Assembly: GCF_003130585.1 (NCBI RefSeq)
Contig: NZ_QFKX01000001.1
Span: 930,001 to 994,000, forward strand
DNA: 64,000 nt
Reading direction: 5' to 3'
Source of the DNA: Brachybacterium endophyticum
GTDB taxonomy: Bacteria; Actinomycetota; Actinomycetes; Actinomycetales; Dermabacteraceae
The notes beneath the pieces were generated by a model. That model saw only the letters and a list, made by a program, of their open reading frames with translations, made no database searches and was not told the origin of the DNA. The first letter of the stretch is position 1; each line of letters begins with the position of its first letter. This document shows positions 26,841-35,784 of this stretch, one piece after another. Made by a program: the position numbers and the translations under genes.

Positions 26841-27790
26841 GCCGCGTGAGCACGCACGAGCAGGTCAAGGACCTCGGCGACGTCCCCTCCTTCCCCGCGG
26901 TCTATGCCGCGGCGCTGACCAGGCGCCCGGGGGCCAAGCGCTCGGCGACCCTGCCCGACCTCGCCCACCGGGTGCGGAAGGTGCGGATCGACCCGGCGCG
27001 GGCCGCGGCCTTCGACCATCTGATGGGTGGTGCGGCCACGGACCTCGTGCACCCCGGCGTGCTCCACGTGCTCGCCTTCCCCGTCTCGCTGTCGCTGATG
27101 GCGCGCTCGGACTTCCCGGTGGGACTGCTCGGTCTGGTGCACGTCAGCAACCGAATCCTGCAGCACCGCAGCGTCGAGGTCGGGGAGCTCGTGGACGTCG
27201 AGTGCCGCACCCGCGACCTGCGGCCGCACCGGCGAGGGCGTCTTTTCGACTCCGTCACCACGATCCTCTCCGAGAACGGCGAGATCATCGCGACCGACGT
27301 CTCGACCTACCTCGCCAAGGGGGCCGCGCCCCAGGGCGAGGACGCGGGTGCCCAGGGGCAGTCGCGCGATGGCCGAGCCGGTGGCGACGGGAGCGAGCGC
27401 TCCTCGCGCGCGGAGTTCGTGCCCTCGGCCCCGACGGGCCGATGGAGCCTGGACGCCGGCACCGGCAGGCGCTACGCCGAGGTCTCCGGGGACGCTAACC
27501 CGATCCACATGTCCTCGCTGACGGCGCGGGCCTTCGGGTTCCCGCGGGCCATCGCCCACGGGATGTACACCGCCTCGCGGGCCTTCACCGAGTCGCGACC
27601 GGATCTGACGCGCCCCCTGCAGTGGGACGTGACCTTCGAGGCCCCGGTGACGCTGCCCGGCACGGTCCTGGTGCGCTACGAGGACGACGGCGACGGCGGC
27701 ACACGCTGCGAGGGGTGGAAGCCCGCGCGCGGCGGCAAACCGGCTCGCCGCCACTTCTCGGTCGAGGTGACTCCGGCCGATCTCGGCTGA
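26837..27790 (+). CDS. MaoC-family (R)-specific enoyl-CoA hydratase (HtdX-like)
   Basis: Hydrates trans-2-enoyl-CoA or dehydrates 3-hydroxyacyl-CoA. The 317-aa product is a double hot-dog protein. The second half carries the hydratase-2 motif YAEVSGDANPIHMSSLTAR with the Asp/His catalytic pair, followed by GFPRAIAHGMYTASRAF. A Gly/Asp/Ser-rich linker of about 35 residues joins the halves. I chose the GTG that overlaps the fabG stop (GTGA); a second GTG 9 nt later is possible. The thiolase-fabG-hydratase order matches fadA2-fabG4-htdX of M. tuberculosis as I recall it. Confidence 0.87.
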   Translation: MSRVSTHEQVKDLGDVPSFPAVYAAALTRRPGAKRSATLPDLAHRVRKVRIDPARAAAFDHLMGGAATDLVHPGVLHVLAFPVSLSLMARSDFPVGLLGLVHVSNRILQHRSVEVGELVDVECRTRDLRPHRRGRLFDSVTTILSENGEIIATDVSTYLAKGAAPQGEDAGAQGQSRDGRAGGDGSERSSRAEFVPSAPTGRWSLDAGTGRRYAEVSGDANPIHMSSLTARAFGFPRAIAHGMYTASRAFTESRPDLTRPLQWDVTFEAPVTLPGTVLVRYEDDGDGGTRCEGWKPARGGKPARRHFSVEVTPADLG

Positions 27791-27849
27791 ACCCGCGGAC
27801 CGCGGGCCGCACGGAGAGTGGGCCGAGCCGCCTGCGGTCCGCACCGCCC

Positions 27850-27878
27850 GCGGCCCGAATGGTCTGCGGCCCGAATGG
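27850..27878. repeat. Short tandem repeat upstream of the methyltransferase gene
   Basis: GCGGCCCGAATGG occurs twice with a 16-nt period in the 120-nt gap between the hydratase and the methyltransferase genes. Nothing else recognisable is there. The copies end 33 nt before the methyltransferase ATG. Confidence 0.5.
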
Positions 27879-27910
27879 ACCTGGGCCGGACGGCAGGCCA
27901 GACTGGCCCG

Positions 27911-29236
27911 ATGGATTCCTCGAGCCCGGATGAGACCGCCCCCGCCGCCGACCAGACCGACCGTCTGATCCTCGAGGTCGCCCGCACCGAGCTGGGTCTG
28001 GGCGCGAACGGCGGCGCAGACGGGGACCTGGTCGTCCTCGACGATGCGACAGGTGCTCTGACGCGAGCCGCCCTCGATGCTCTCGAGGGGACGCAGCATC
28101 GTGTGGTGGTCCAGGAGACTTCCGTGCAGCATGCGCTCGCGCTCGCCGAGGAGCACCGGGGAGCGCTGGGCGAGGGGCGGCTGCTGATCGCAGGACTCGA
28201 GGACGCGCCGGCTGACCTGGCCACGCTGCTCGCCGGTCGATCGGTCCACCTCGCGCTCGCACGCCTGCCCAAGGCCCTCGCGGCCCTCGAGGTGCGGGCG
28301 AGCTCCCTGGCGCGCGCCGGCGTGCCCGCACTGATCGCCGGCGGGCGCGTCAAGCACATGACGCGCAGCCAGAACGAGGTGCTCGCCGAGGTCTACGACG
28401 AGGTCCACGCGACCCGCGGGCTGGGCAAGTCGCGCGCCCTGGTCGCGCGCACTGCGCGGGATGACCTCCGCGAGCTGCCGCCGCGCAGCAGTGAGGTAGA
28501 GATCGCGGTGCGCGGCATGCGCACCGCGGTCACCCTGTCCGGGATCGGGAGCGTCTTCGGCGGTGCGAGCGCGGACGCCGGGAGCCTGCTGCTCCTGGAC
28601 GCGCTGGACCAGGCGATCAGCGCGGGCGAGATCGAGGACACGACGCGGAGCGATGGGGCCGACGGGGAATCCGACGGTGCCCCGGAGGAGGCCCGGGCCG
28701 CGACACCGGGTGAGGGGTCGCCCGCGGTGCTCTCGGCCCGCTCTGTCATCGATCTGGGCTCGGGCAACGGCCTGCTCGCGGCCTATCTGCGCAGCGCGCT
28801 GCCCGCGGCCCGGCTGCTCGCCACCGACGACGACCTCGACGCCGTCGCCTCCACCCGGGCGACGCTCGAGTCCCTCGCGGCGGACGCTGCGACGAGCGAC
28901 GGGGCCGTGGGGACCGAGGAGTCCGTGGGGGTCGACGCCGGCGGTCGCCCGGGCGAGGCGCGCGTGCTGTGGGAGGCGTCGCTCGCGGGTCAGGCCGCGG
29001 ACAGCGCCGACCTCGTGCTGCTGAACCCGCCGTTCCACGACGGAGCGGCGATCGATGCGACGCTCGTGCAGGGCCTGCTGGACGCCGTCGCCCGCGTGCT
29101 GCGTCCGGGTGGGCAACTGTGGTTCGTCCACAACTCCCATCTGCGCTATCGCCACGAACTGGAGAGCCGGATCGGGTCCGTGCAGCAGCGTGCCCGCGAC
29201 CGCCGCTTCACGGTGCTGCAGGCGACCCGGAGCTGA
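27911..29236 (+). CDS. RsmC/RlmG-type SAM-dependent methyltransferase
   Basis: Probably methylates N2 of a guanine in rRNA. The 441-aa product has an N-terminal half lacking SAM motifs, as in RsmC and RlmG (duplicated architecture). The catalytic half has the SAM motif VIDLGSGNG near 279-287, and the NPPF motif (LLNPPFHDG) near 369-377, typical of N-methylation of guanine exocyclic amines. It ends WFVHNSHLRYRHELESRIG and on. Two Gly/Asp/Glu-rich inserts (about 245-272 and 315-340) make it longer than the usual 340-380 aa. No good SD; CAGACT lies 6 nt before the ATG. The exact target base is not determinable here. Confidence 0.8.
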   Translation: MDSSSPDETAPAADQTDRLILEVARTELGLGANGGADGDLVVLDDATGALTRAALDALEGTQHRVVVQETSVQHALALAEEHRGALGEGRLLIAGLEDAPADLATLLAGRSVHLALARLPKALAALEVRASSLARAGVPALIAGGRVKHMTRSQNEVLAEVYDEVHATRGLGKSRALVARTARDDLRELPPRSSEVEIAVRGMRTAVTLSGIGSVFGGASADAGSLLLLDALDQAISAGEIEDTTRSDGADGESDGAPEEARAATPGEGSPAVLSARSVIDLGSGNGLLAAYLRSALPAARLLATDDDLDAVASTRATLESLAADAATSDGAVGTEESVGVDAGGRPGEARVLWEASLAGQAADSADLVLLNPPFHDGAAIDATLVQGLLDAVARVLRPGGQLWFVHNSHLRYRHELESRIGSVQQRARDRRFTVLQATRS

Positions 29237-29299
29237 GACGGTCCGCGTCCCGCGGGCTCGGCGCCCGCTCGCGATCGGTCCGCGTCTGCCCGCTCGCGA

Positions 29300-30277
29300 T
29301 CAGTACGTGGCGCCGAAGCGCCGCTCCAGCACCCGGAGGAGATGGTCGACGAAGGTGTCGGCGTCGGCCTCGACCATGAGGTCGACGTTCGGGTCGAGTC
29401 CCCAGCGCCCCAGCCAGTCGCCGACCGTCTGACCCCGGGTGAGGGTGCCCTCGAGCTCGACGTCCACGGCGAGCGGGCTGGTGCGGGCGAGACCGGGCTC
29501 GAGGGCGTGGGCGACCACGAGCGGATCGTGCACGTGCGCCATCCAGCCGAAGCCGTCGGCCTCGTGGAACTCGAAGTACCAGCGCAGGGCATCCACGAGC
29601 ACGGTGATCACCGGATGCGCGGAGATCGCCCGCAGTCGGTCCACGGTCTCCTGGGTGAAGCGCACGGCCTCGGTCGCATCCAGGGGTGCGAGCACCGGTC
29701 GCTGCGGAGCGGCGGTGAAGGCCGCGAGCACTCGCCGGGCGGCGTCGGGGTCCACCGCGATGTTCCACTCGGTCGTGGGCAGGGTGTTGCCGCGGTGGTT
29801 GATCGCCCCTCCCATGATGTGCAGACGCCGCAGCAGGCTCGGCAGCTCGGGCTCGATCTCGAGCGCGAGGGCGAGGTTCGTGTGGGGACCGATCACCAGT
29901 CCCACCAGCTCGCCGGGATGCGCCCGGGCCGCATCGACCCAGAGCTGGGCACCGCTGCGGGGGTCGGCGGTGCGGGGGCTCCCCGCCGGCTGCGGGAGGA
30001 TCGCATGGCCCAGCCCCGTCGGCCCGTGGGTGTCCTCGGCGGTCATCAGCTCCTGGACCAGCGGGGCGGCTGCGCCGCGGGCGACCGGTGCCTCGATCCC
30101 GAGCATCGCCGAGAGTGCGAGGTTGTTGGCGAGCACCTGCTCGGTGCCCACGTTGCCCGCGGTGGAGACGATCCCGACGATCTCGACGTCGTCGCGGGCC
30201 TCCAGGTAGGTCAGGGCGATGGCATCGTCGATGCCGGTGTCGCAGTCGAGCAGGACAGGCGTGTGCGGGGCGGTCAC
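29300..30277 (-). CDS. Nucleoside hydrolase (IU-nucleoside hydrolase family)
   Basis: Hydrolyses the N-glycosidic bond of ribonucleosides to free base and ribose. The 325-aa product begins MTAPHTPVLLDCDTGIDDAI; the DxDxGxDD calcium-binding motif is at about residues 11-18. Further family features are VSTAGNVGTEQVLANN, the IGPHTNLALALE segment, and the Asp in HDPLVVAHAL. The GTG start sits 6 nt after a TACGAT box, so the gene looks leaderless. Ribose released here could feed the PfkB kinase 14 kb away (speculation). Substrate preference is not readable. Confidence 0.9.
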   Translation of the reverse strand: MTAPHTPVLLDCDTGIDDAIALTYLEARDDVEIVGIVSTAGNVGTEQVLANNLALSAMLGIEAPVARGAAAPLVQELMTAEDTHGPTGLGHAILPQPAGSPRTADPRSGAQLWVDAARAHPGELVGLVIGPHTNLALALEIEPELPSLLRRLHIMGGAINHRGNTLPTTEWNIAVDPDAARRVLAAFTAAPQRPVLAPLDATEAVRFTQETVDRLRAISAHPVITVLVDALRWYFEFHEADGFGWMAHVHDPLVVAHALEPGLARTSPLAVDVELEGTLTRGQTVGDWLGRWGLDPNVDLMVEADADTFVDHLLRVLERRFGATY

Positions 30278-30283
30278 GTCGTC

Positions 30284-30289
30284 ATCGTA
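30284..30289 (-). promoter_or_regulatory. -10 box of the nucleoside hydrolase gene (leaderless)
   Basis: TACGAT on the minus strand, 6 nt ahead of the GTG start, leaves no room for an SD. Confidence 0.5.
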
Positions 30290-30316
30290 CGGCGGAGCGG
30301 GAAGGAATCTTCTTGA

Positions 30317-30351
30317 AACTACTTGCCAATACGGAAAGTAGTTGATGTACT
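30317..30351 (+). promoter_or_regulatory. Promoter with embedded inverted repeat ahead of the membrane protein/regulator pair
   Basis: AACTACTT (30317-30324) and AAGTAGTT (30336-30343) are perfect 8-bp inverted repeats 11 nt apart. They overlap a good promoter: TTGCCA (30323-30328), a 17-nt spacer and TGTACT (30346-30351). A dimeric repressor bound here would block polymerase. The winged-helix protein encoded by the second gene is the natural candidate. This patch is notably AT-rich for the window. Confidence 0.65.
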
Positions 30352-30437
30352 CGGAGCATCGGTGCCGACATGGCCCCGAGCGACGGAGCCGGAGCCCCGC
30401 ACGGGGCACGGGAGGACTCCCAGGAAGGACACCCGTC

Positions 30438-30959
30438 ATGAGCACGTCACCCACGCCCCGCATACCCGGTGGTCACCCCCGTGACACGGAGGTGTCGAGC
30501 ACCGAGGCCGAACGGGACCAGGCGCGTCGCCGTCTCGAGGAAGCGCAGGGGCGGTTCCGCCGGCTTCCGGCCTCGATCCCTGCAGCATTCATCACCTATG
30601 GCATGCTCTGCGCGATCGGTTCGCTCACCGTGATCGCCCTGCATCTCGCCGAGAAGGTCCCGCCGACACCCGGCTTCGCGTCCGCCACGCTCGTCATCGT
30701 CTTCTCGCTCATCTGGGTGGCCGTCGCGATGATCCCGCTGATGATGTTCCGTGATCGGTGGCGGCGCGGTCTGGGGCGCCGATGGGTTCTCCTGATGGCT
30801 GCCTGGGGCGCGGTGTGGGTCCTCGGGGTGGTCGTGGCCACCACGCGGTTCGGGCTGGTCGTCGCCCCGGTCTTCTTCGTCCTGTTCGCCGTGGCCATCG
30901 CCGGGGAGGCTGCGGCGCTCCGGTCACGGGCCGGGGGAGCGCAGGAGGGGACTCGATGA
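30438..30959 (+). CDS. Small four-helix membrane protein of unknown function
   Basis: I do not recognise a named family. The 173-aa product starts after an AGGAAGG SD. It has a hydrophilic charged N terminus of about 50 residues (DQARRRLEEAQGRFRRLPAS) followed by four hydrophobic helices: FITYGMLCAIGSLTVIAL, ATLVIVFSLIWVAVAMIPL, WVLLMAAWGAVWVLGVVV, and VVAPVFFVLFAVAIAG. Both ends are probably cytoplasmic. It overlaps the winged-helix regulator by ATGA and shares its promoter, so it is likely the target of that regulator's autocontrolled circuit. Confidence 0.75.
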   Translation: MSTSPTPRIPGGHPRDTEVSSTEAERDQARRRLEEAQGRFRRLPASIPAAFITYGMLCAIGSLTVIALHLAEKVPPTPGFASATLVIVFSLIWVAVAMIPLMMFRDRWRRGLGRRWVLLMAAWGAVWVLGVVVATTRFGLVVAPVFFVLFAVAIAGEAAALRSRAGGAQEGTR

Positions 30960-31267
30960 GCGCTCCCGACCGCAGTCATCCGCGGTTCCGACTCGAGAAC
31001 GAACTCGCCCATCCCGTGCGATTCTCGATCGTGGCGGCGCTCGCTGCGGTCGAGTCGCTCGTCTTCGGGGAGCTTCGTGACGAGTTGCAGGTCAGCGACT
31101 CCGTCCTGTCGAAACAGATCACGGAGCTCGAGAACGCAGGGTTCGTCAAGGTCTCCAAAGGGTTCGTGGGCAAGCGCCCACGCACCACCCTCTCGCTGAC
31201 CAAGGAGGGGGTCAGTCGTTGGCGAGCACATCTCGAGACCCTGCAGGCAATCGCCGGCACCCCGTGA
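30956..31267 (+). CDS. Small winged-helix transcriptional regulator
   Basis: A 103-aa single-domain DNA-binding protein of the winged-helix group related to MarR/ArsR (PF13601-like). Residues around HPVRFSIVAALAAVESLVFGEL form helix 1-2. DELQVSDSVLSKQITELENAG is the recognition helix, and VGKRPRTTLSLTKEGVSRW the wing. No effector domain is present, so it probably acts as a dimer with a simple switch. Its ATG overlaps the stop of the membrane protein gene. The inverted repeat at 30317-30343 is a likely binding site. Confidence 0.82.
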   Translation: MSAPDRSHPRFRLENELAHPVRFSIVAALAAVESLVFGELRDELQVSDSVLSKQITELENAGFVKVSKGFVGKRPRTTLSLTKEGVSRWRAHLETLQAIAGTP

Positions 31268-31286
31268 GGGGGAGACGCGAGGCAGG

Positions 31287-32012
31287 TCAGGACACCAGGG
31301 AACCCAGCACCGAGGTGAAGAAGCGACGGCCGTCGGTGCCCGTACGGGTGCCGCGGTCGGGCTCGTCGGGGCCGAAGCCCGGCTCGATCGCGTGCTCGGG
31401 ATGCGGCATCAGGCCGACGACGTTCCCGCGCTCGTTCGTCACGCCCGCGATGCCGTGGCGCGAACCGTTGGGGTTCTCCTCGAAGCCCGCAGGCCCGTGG
31501 GTGGCGCCGGCGACGTAGCGGAAGACCACGCGGTTCTCGTCCTCGAGCTGGGCGAGGGTGCGCTCGTCGGCCACGTACTGGCCGTCCTGGTTCTTCAGCG
31601 GGATCCGGATGACCTCCTGGTCCGCGAACTCCGAGGTCCAGGCGGTCGCGGAGTTCTCGACACGCAGAGGCTGGTCGCGGCAGATGAACGAACGGTGCGC
31701 GTTCTTGATCATCGACCCCGGCAGCAGGTGGGACTCGCACAGGATCTGGAAGCCGTTGCAGATGCCGAGCACGGGCATGCCGCCGTTCGCGGCGTCGACC
31801 ACGCGCCCCATCACGGGGGCGAAGCGGCTGATCGCCCCGGCGCGCAGGTAGTCGCCGTAGGAGAACCCGCCCGGCAGCACCACGGCGTCGACGTCGTGCA
31901 GGGTGTCGTCCGCGTGCCAGAGGGCGACGGGCTCGCCGCCCACCTGGGCGATCGCGCGCAGGGCGTCACGGTCGTCGAGGGTGCCCGGGAAGGTGACGAC
32001 GCCGATGCGCAT
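31287..32012 (-). CDS. purQ: Phosphoribosylformylglycinamidine synthase I, glutaminase subunit
   Basis: Supplies ammonia from glutamine to PurL for FGAM synthesis. The 241-aa product is a class I glutamine amidotransferase. The nucleophile Cys is in [12 protein letters not shown], and the catalytic His and Glu are in [14 protein letters not shown]. The N terminus [20 protein letters not shown] is typical. The ATG overlaps the purS stop by one base (TGATG). It ends 19 nt from the convergent regulator gene. Confidence 0.96.
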   Translation of the reverse strand: MRIGVVTFPGTLDDRDALRAIAQVGGEPVALWHADDTLHDVDAVVLPGGFSYGDYLRAGAISRFAPVMGRVVDAANGGMPVLGICNGFQILCESHLLPGSMIKNAHRSFICRDQPLRVENSATAWTSEFADQEVIRIPLKNQDGQYVADERTLAQLEDENRVVFRYVAGATHGPAGFEENPNGSRHGIAGVTNERGNVVGLMPHPEHAIEPGFGPDEPDRGTRTGTDGRRFFTSVLGSLVS

Positions 32013-32269
32013 CAGGCGCCCTCTCCGAGCACCTCGATGTCGACGACATCCTCGATCACGGGGTTCGACAGCAGCGTCTCGGCCGCTTCGCGCAGGCGGG
32101 CGATCGCGGCCTCGTCGGCCGGGCCCTCGAGCTCGAGCTCGAACCTCTTGCCCTGGCGCACCGAGGCGATGCCCTCGAATCCGAGCCGGGGGAGGGCCGC
32201 AGCGACGGCCTTGCCCTGGGGGTCCAGGATCTCGGGCTTGGGCATGACGTGGACCACGACGCGTGGCAT
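32012..32269 (-). CDS. purS: Phosphoribosylformylglycinamidine synthase subunit PurS
   Basis: Small structural subunit that bridges PurQ and PurL in Gram-positive-type FGAM synthase. The 85-aa product, [20 protein letters not shown] and onward, contains [12 protein letters not shown] and ends [25 protein letters not shown] 5 nt upstream. It heads the purS-purQ pair. A TAGGAT box on the minus strand (32358-32363) may be the -10, giving a leader of about 80 nt. Confidence 0.95.
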   Translation of the reverse strand: MPRVVVHVMPKPEILDPQGKAVAAALPRLGFEGIASVRQGKRFELELEGPADEAAIARLREAAETLLSNPVIEDVVDIEVLGEGA

Positions 32270-32357
32270 GGGCTCTCCTGTCGGGACTGTGCTCCGGAGG
32301 ACTGCCGTCGCGCGCCGGCCAGAGGTCTGCAGCGCGGACGACGGTGTGCGAGTCTTC

Positions 32358-32415
32358 ATCCTAGAGGTGAGGGAGCATGCGATGCGCGGCGCGTCCGCGC
32401 GACGGTCTCCCTCAC
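32358..32415. promoter_or_regulatory. Divergent control region of purSQ and the MBL hydrolase
   Basis: The 196-nt divergent gap contains TAGGAT (minus strand, 32358-32363), a candidate -10 for purSQ. Just beside it, GTGAGGGAG (32367-32375) pairs with CTCCCTCAC (32407-32415) around a GC-rich core. This may be a hairpin or a regulator site. No -35 is evident. Confidence 0.4.
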
Positions 32416-32465
32416 GCCCCTGCCCGACGGGCAGGCATCCGGCAGTGCCAGACAAGGAGGACATG

Positions 32466-33185
32466 ATGAGGATCCGACACCTGGGCCATTCCTGCCTCGC
32501 GGTCGAGGCCGCGGACACCCGTGTGCTCGTGGATCCCGGCTCGTTCAGCGATGCCGAGGACGTTCTCGCGGCCGGCCCCTACGACGCCGTCGCGATCACC
32601 CATCAGCACGCCGATCACGTGGCGCCCGCGCTGCTCGCCCGCGTGCTCGAGGCCTCCCCGCAGGCGCTGGTCCTCGCCGAGCCGCAGACCGCCGCGGGGC
32701 TGCGAGGGGAGACGGAGCTGCCTGGCGGCGCGTTCGAGGGAACGCTCCCTGCGGACCGGCTGGTGGAGCTTCCTGCCGGATCCTCGCAGCGCGCCGGCGG
32801 CATCGAGGTCGCGGCGGTCGGCGGGGACCACGCCGTGATCCACCCCGACATCCCCCGGGTGGGCAACTCGGGCCTGGTGCTCTCGACGCCGGGGGAGCCG
32901 CGACTGGGCATCACCGGTGACTCCCTCGAGGAGGTCCCGGAGTTCGAGGGCATCGACGTGCTCGCCTTCGCCGTCGTCGCCCCCTGGTCGAAGATGCGCG
33001 AGACCATCGACTTCCTGCGCGCCGTGCGCCCTGGGCTCGCACTGCCCGTGCACGACGCGGTGGTCAGCACGCAGGGCCGCACCATCTACATCACGCAGTC
33101 CACGAACCTCGCACCCGAGGGCACCGAGGTGCGGGACTGGCCCGAGGGGGAGAGGGTCGTCGAGGTCGCCGCGTCCGAGCGGTGA
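32466..33185 (+). CDS. Metallo-beta-lactamase-fold hydrolase (UPF0173-like)
   Basis: A 239-aa metal-dependent hydrolase of unknown substrate. It has the compact MBL fold: RIRHLGHSCLAVEAADTRVL, the metal motif THQHADHV near residues 44-51, GNSGLVLSTPGEPRLGITGDS, and a final ligand in LPVHDAVVS. Of two adjacent ATGs I chose the second because AAGGAGG is only 2 nt from the first and 5 nt from the second. It is divergent from purSQ and convergent to purC. Related proteins are often annotated only as Zn-dependent hydrolases. Confidence 0.85.
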   Translation: MRIRHLGHSCLAVEAADTRVLVDPGSFSDAEDVLAAGPYDAVAITHQHADHVAPALLARVLEASPQALVLAEPQTAAGLRGETELPGGAFEGTLPADRLVELPAGSSQRAGGIEVAAVGGDHAVIHPDIPRVGNSGLVLSTPGEPRLGITGDSLEEVPEFEGIDVLAFAVVAPWSKMRETIDFLRAVRPGLALPVHDAVVSTQGRTIYITQSTNLAPEGTEVRDWPEGERVVEVAASER

Positions 33186-33221
33186 ACTCGGGTCCGCGAC
33201 GGCTGCGGCAACTGCCGGCGC

Positions 33222-34184
33222 TCAGAACGTGAGGCCGGTGAGCCTCTCGTAGGCCTCGATGTAGCGGTCGCGGGTCTGGGCGACGATCGCGTCCGGCAGC
33301 CGGGGCGGCTCCTGCCCGCTGCTGCGATCCCAGCCCGAGGCGCTCGACGTCAGCCAGTCGCGCACGAACTGCTTGTCCAGGCTCTGCTGGGTCTCGCCCT
33401 CGCGGTAGGAATCGGCGAACCAGAAGCGCGAGGAGTCCGGCGTGAGGACCTCGTCGCCCAGGGTGAGGGCCCCGTCGGTGCGCGAGAAGCCGAACTCGAG
33501 CTTGGTGTCGGCGATGAGGATGCCGCGCTCGGAGGCGATGCGCTGCGCTGTGGAGTACACGGTGCGGGTGAGCTCGTCGAGACGGTCGGCGAGGTCCGCG
33601 CCCAGGCGCTCCCGAGCCTGCGCGACGGTGATGTTCTCGTCGTGCTCTCCCTGCTCAGCCTTGGTCGAGGGGGTGAACAGCGGCTCGGGCAGACGCGAGG
33701 CCTCGACCAGGCCGCCGGGGAGCGGGTGGCCGCCCACGGCGCCGTCGCGCTGGTAGTCCGCGCGACCGGAGCCGGTGAGGTACCCGCGCACCACGCACTC
33801 CAGCGGGATCATGTCGAGACCGCGGCAGCGCAGCGCGCGCCCGCGCACCTGTTCGGGGACGTCCTCGGCCGAGAGCACGTGATGGGGGACCACGTCGGCG
33901 AGCTGCTCGAACCAGAACAGGGAGATGCCGGTGAGCACCCGCCCCTTGTCCGGGATCCCCGGGGCGAGCGAGAAGTCGTAGGCGCTGATGCGGTCGGTCG
34001 CGACCACGAGCACCTCGCGGGCGGTCGCGACGTCCTCACCCGAGGGCACGTAGAGCTCCCGGACCTTGCCGGAGACCGCGTGGTCCCAGCCGGGCAGGGC
34101 GGGGGCGAGGACGAGGGGGTCGCCGCCGAGGTGGTCGTCGCCGAGAGGCGTGCCGCCGAGAGGAGCGCCGCCGAGACCGCTCAT
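33222..34184 (-). CDS. purC: Phosphoribosylaminoimidazole-succinocarboxamide (SAICAR) synthase
   Basis: Joins aspartate to CAIR using ATP. The 320-aa product has a Gly/Leu-rich N-terminal stretch (30 residues) and then the core: [61 protein letters not shown], and [10 protein letters not shown]. It is the long, single-domain type common in actinobacteria and yeast. Its ATG overlaps the purD stop by 4 nt. The purDC pair faces the MBL gene. Confidence 0.95.
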   Translation of the reverse strand: MSGLGGAPLGGTPLGDDHLGGDPLVLAPALPGWDHAVSGKVRELYVPSGEDVATAREVLVVATDRISAYDFSLAPGIPDKGRVLTGISLFWFEQLADVVPHHVLSAEDVPEQVRGRALRCRGLDMIPLECVVRGYLTGSGRADYQRDGAVGGHPLPGGLVEASRLPEPLFTPSTKAEQGEHDENITVAQARERLGADLADRLDELTRTVYSTAQRIASERGILIADTKLEFGFSRTDGALTLGDEVLTPDSSRFWFADSYREGETQQSLDKQFVRDWLTSSASGWDRSSGQEPPRLPDAIVAQTRDRYIEAYERLTGLTF

Positions 34185-35512
34185 GCCTCGCTGCCCGCCG
34201 GGTTCTCCTCGGGTGCGGTCGGCGGGGTCACGCGCGCGGCGGCCTCGGCCTCCGCGGCGCCCTGCGCGATGTCGCTGCGATGGTGCGCGCCGCTCAGATG
34301 CATCCGGGCGATCCCGGCGTAGGCCCGCTCCCGGGCCGCCGTGAGATCGGGACCGGTGCCCACGACGGACAGCACACGGCCGCCCGAGCTCACCAGGTGG
34401 CCCTCGGGGTCGACGTCGGTGCCGGCGTGGATCACGATCGCGCCCTCGGCGGCGGCATCGGCGAAGCCGGAGATGTGATCGCCGACGGTCGCCCGACGGG
34501 GGTAACCGGGAGCGGCGAGCACCACGGTCACCGCGGCCTCGTCCGACCAGGTGGGCTGCGGGGCGGTGTCCAGCTCGCCCCGGGCGGCCGCGAGCAGCAG
34601 CTCGCCGAGCGGGCTGGTCAGGCGCTCGAGCACCACCTGGGTCTCGGGGTCGCCGAAGCGCGCGTTGAACTCGACGACGCGCACGCCACGACGGGTGAGG
34701 GCGAGACCGCAGTACAGGACGCCCACGAACGGGGTGCCGCGGCGGGCAAGCTCGTCGATCGTCGGCTGAGCGACCTCGCGCACGACCTCGTCGACGAGCC
34801 CCGGCTCGGCCCACGGCAGCGGCGAGTACGCGCCCATGCCGCCGGTGTTCGGGCCCTCGTCGCCGTCGAGAGTGCGCTTGAAGTCCTGTGCGGGGGCGAG
34901 GGGGACCACGCGGGTCCCGTCGCTGATGCAGAACAGGGAGACCTCGGGGCCGTCGAGGTACTCCTCGACGACGATCGAGCCGCCGGCGCCGATCACGGCC
35001 CGACCGTGCGCGATCGCGTGCTCGATGTCGTCGGTGACGACGACCCCCTTGCCGGCGGCCAGGCCGTCGGCCTTGACCACGAAGGGGACGTCGCGCAGCG
35101 GGTTCACGCGGTTCAGGGCGGGGATCATGTCGTCGCCCGTGGTGACGGCGACCGACGCGGCGGTCGGCACCCCGGCGGCGCGCATGATCTCCTTCGCCCA
35201 GGCCTTGGAGCCCTCGAGGCGCGCGGCGTCGGCCGACGGCCCGAAGACGGTGAAGCCCGCCTCCGTGAGCACGTCCGCCAGCCCGGCGACGAGCGGGGCC
35301 TCCGGGCCGATCACGACCAGGTCGGGATCGAGCTCGCGGGCGAGGTCCAGCTGGCCGTCGAGGTCCTCGGGGGCCACGTCGTGGCACTGTGCGTGATCGC
35401 CGATGCCCGGGTTTCCCGGGGCGGCGTGGAGGACCGGTGCAGGGGTGTCACGGGAGAGGCGACGCACGATCGCGTGCTCGCGGCCCCCGGAGCCGATGAC
35501 GAGGATCTTCAC
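34181..35512 (-). CDS. purD: Phosphoribosylamine-glycine ligase (GAR synthetase)
   Basis: ATP-grasp enzyme joining glycine to phosphoribosylamine, step two of purine synthesis. The start [19 protein letters not shown] is canonical and uses a GTG at 35512. A TAGGGT box ends 7 nt upstream, so the mRNA is probably leaderless. A GTG three codons earlier would overlap that box region. The 443-aa product includes [44 protein letters not shown] and [15 protein letters not shown]. About 30 extra Ala/Glu residues end the protein. It overlaps purC by 4 nt. Confidence 0.94.
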   Translation of the reverse strand: MKILVIGSGGREHAIVRRLSRDTPAPVLHAAPGNPGIGDHAQCHDVAPEDLDGQLDLARELDPDLVVIGPEAPLVAGLADVLTEAGFTVFGPSADAARLEGSKAWAKEIMRAAGVPTAASVAVTTGDDMIPALNRVNPLRDVPFVVKADGLAAGKGVVVTDDIEHAIAHGRAVIGAGGSIVVEEYLDGPEVSLFCISDGTRVVPLAPAQDFKRTLDGDEGPNTGGMGAYSPLPWAEPGLVDEVVREVAQPTIDELARRGTPFVGVLYCGLALTRRGVRVVEFNARFGDPETQVVLERLTSPLGELLLAAARGELDTAPQPTWSDEAAVTVVLAAPGYPRRATVGDHISGFADAAAEGAIVIHAGTDVDPEGHLVSSGGRVLSVVGTGPDLTAARERAYAGIARMHLSGAHHRSDIAQGAAEAEAAARVTPPTAPEENPAGSEA

Positions 35513-35519
35513 CCGGCAC

Positions 35520-35525
35520 ACCCTA
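35520..35525 (-). promoter_or_regulatory. -10 box of purD (leaderless)
   Basis: TAGGGT on the minus strand ends 7 nt before the purD GTG. No -35 consensus was found upstream; the DNA there is G/C-rich. Confidence 0.5.
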
Positions 35526-35594
35526 CCGGCCGGCCCCTGGAGGGTGGGGTGGCGCCCAGGAGCGCCGCGGGGCGCGGTGGATGTGCTGGTCGGA

Positions 35595-35623
35595 GGGGTG
35601 GGTGCGGGGGTAGGCGGGGTGGC
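35595..35623 (+). other. G-quadruplex motif
   Basis: GGGG-T-GGG-TGC-GGGGG-TAGGC-GGGG fits the G3+N1-7 rule on the plus strand and a fifth run (GGG) follows. It lies about 80 nt upstream of purD. Confidence 0.55.
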
Positions 35624-35784
35624 GGGCAGGTCGGCGCGGTGTGGGGGTGGTCGGCGTGGCGGGGCAGGACGGTGTGGTGCGGCGCGGTGCGGTGCGGGTC
35701 AGGAGGGCGCGGGGCAGGAGGGCGCGGTCGGCGTGTTCGGCGTGGTCGGCCAGGTCGACGTGGCCGGACGCAGCGGTCGTGGCC

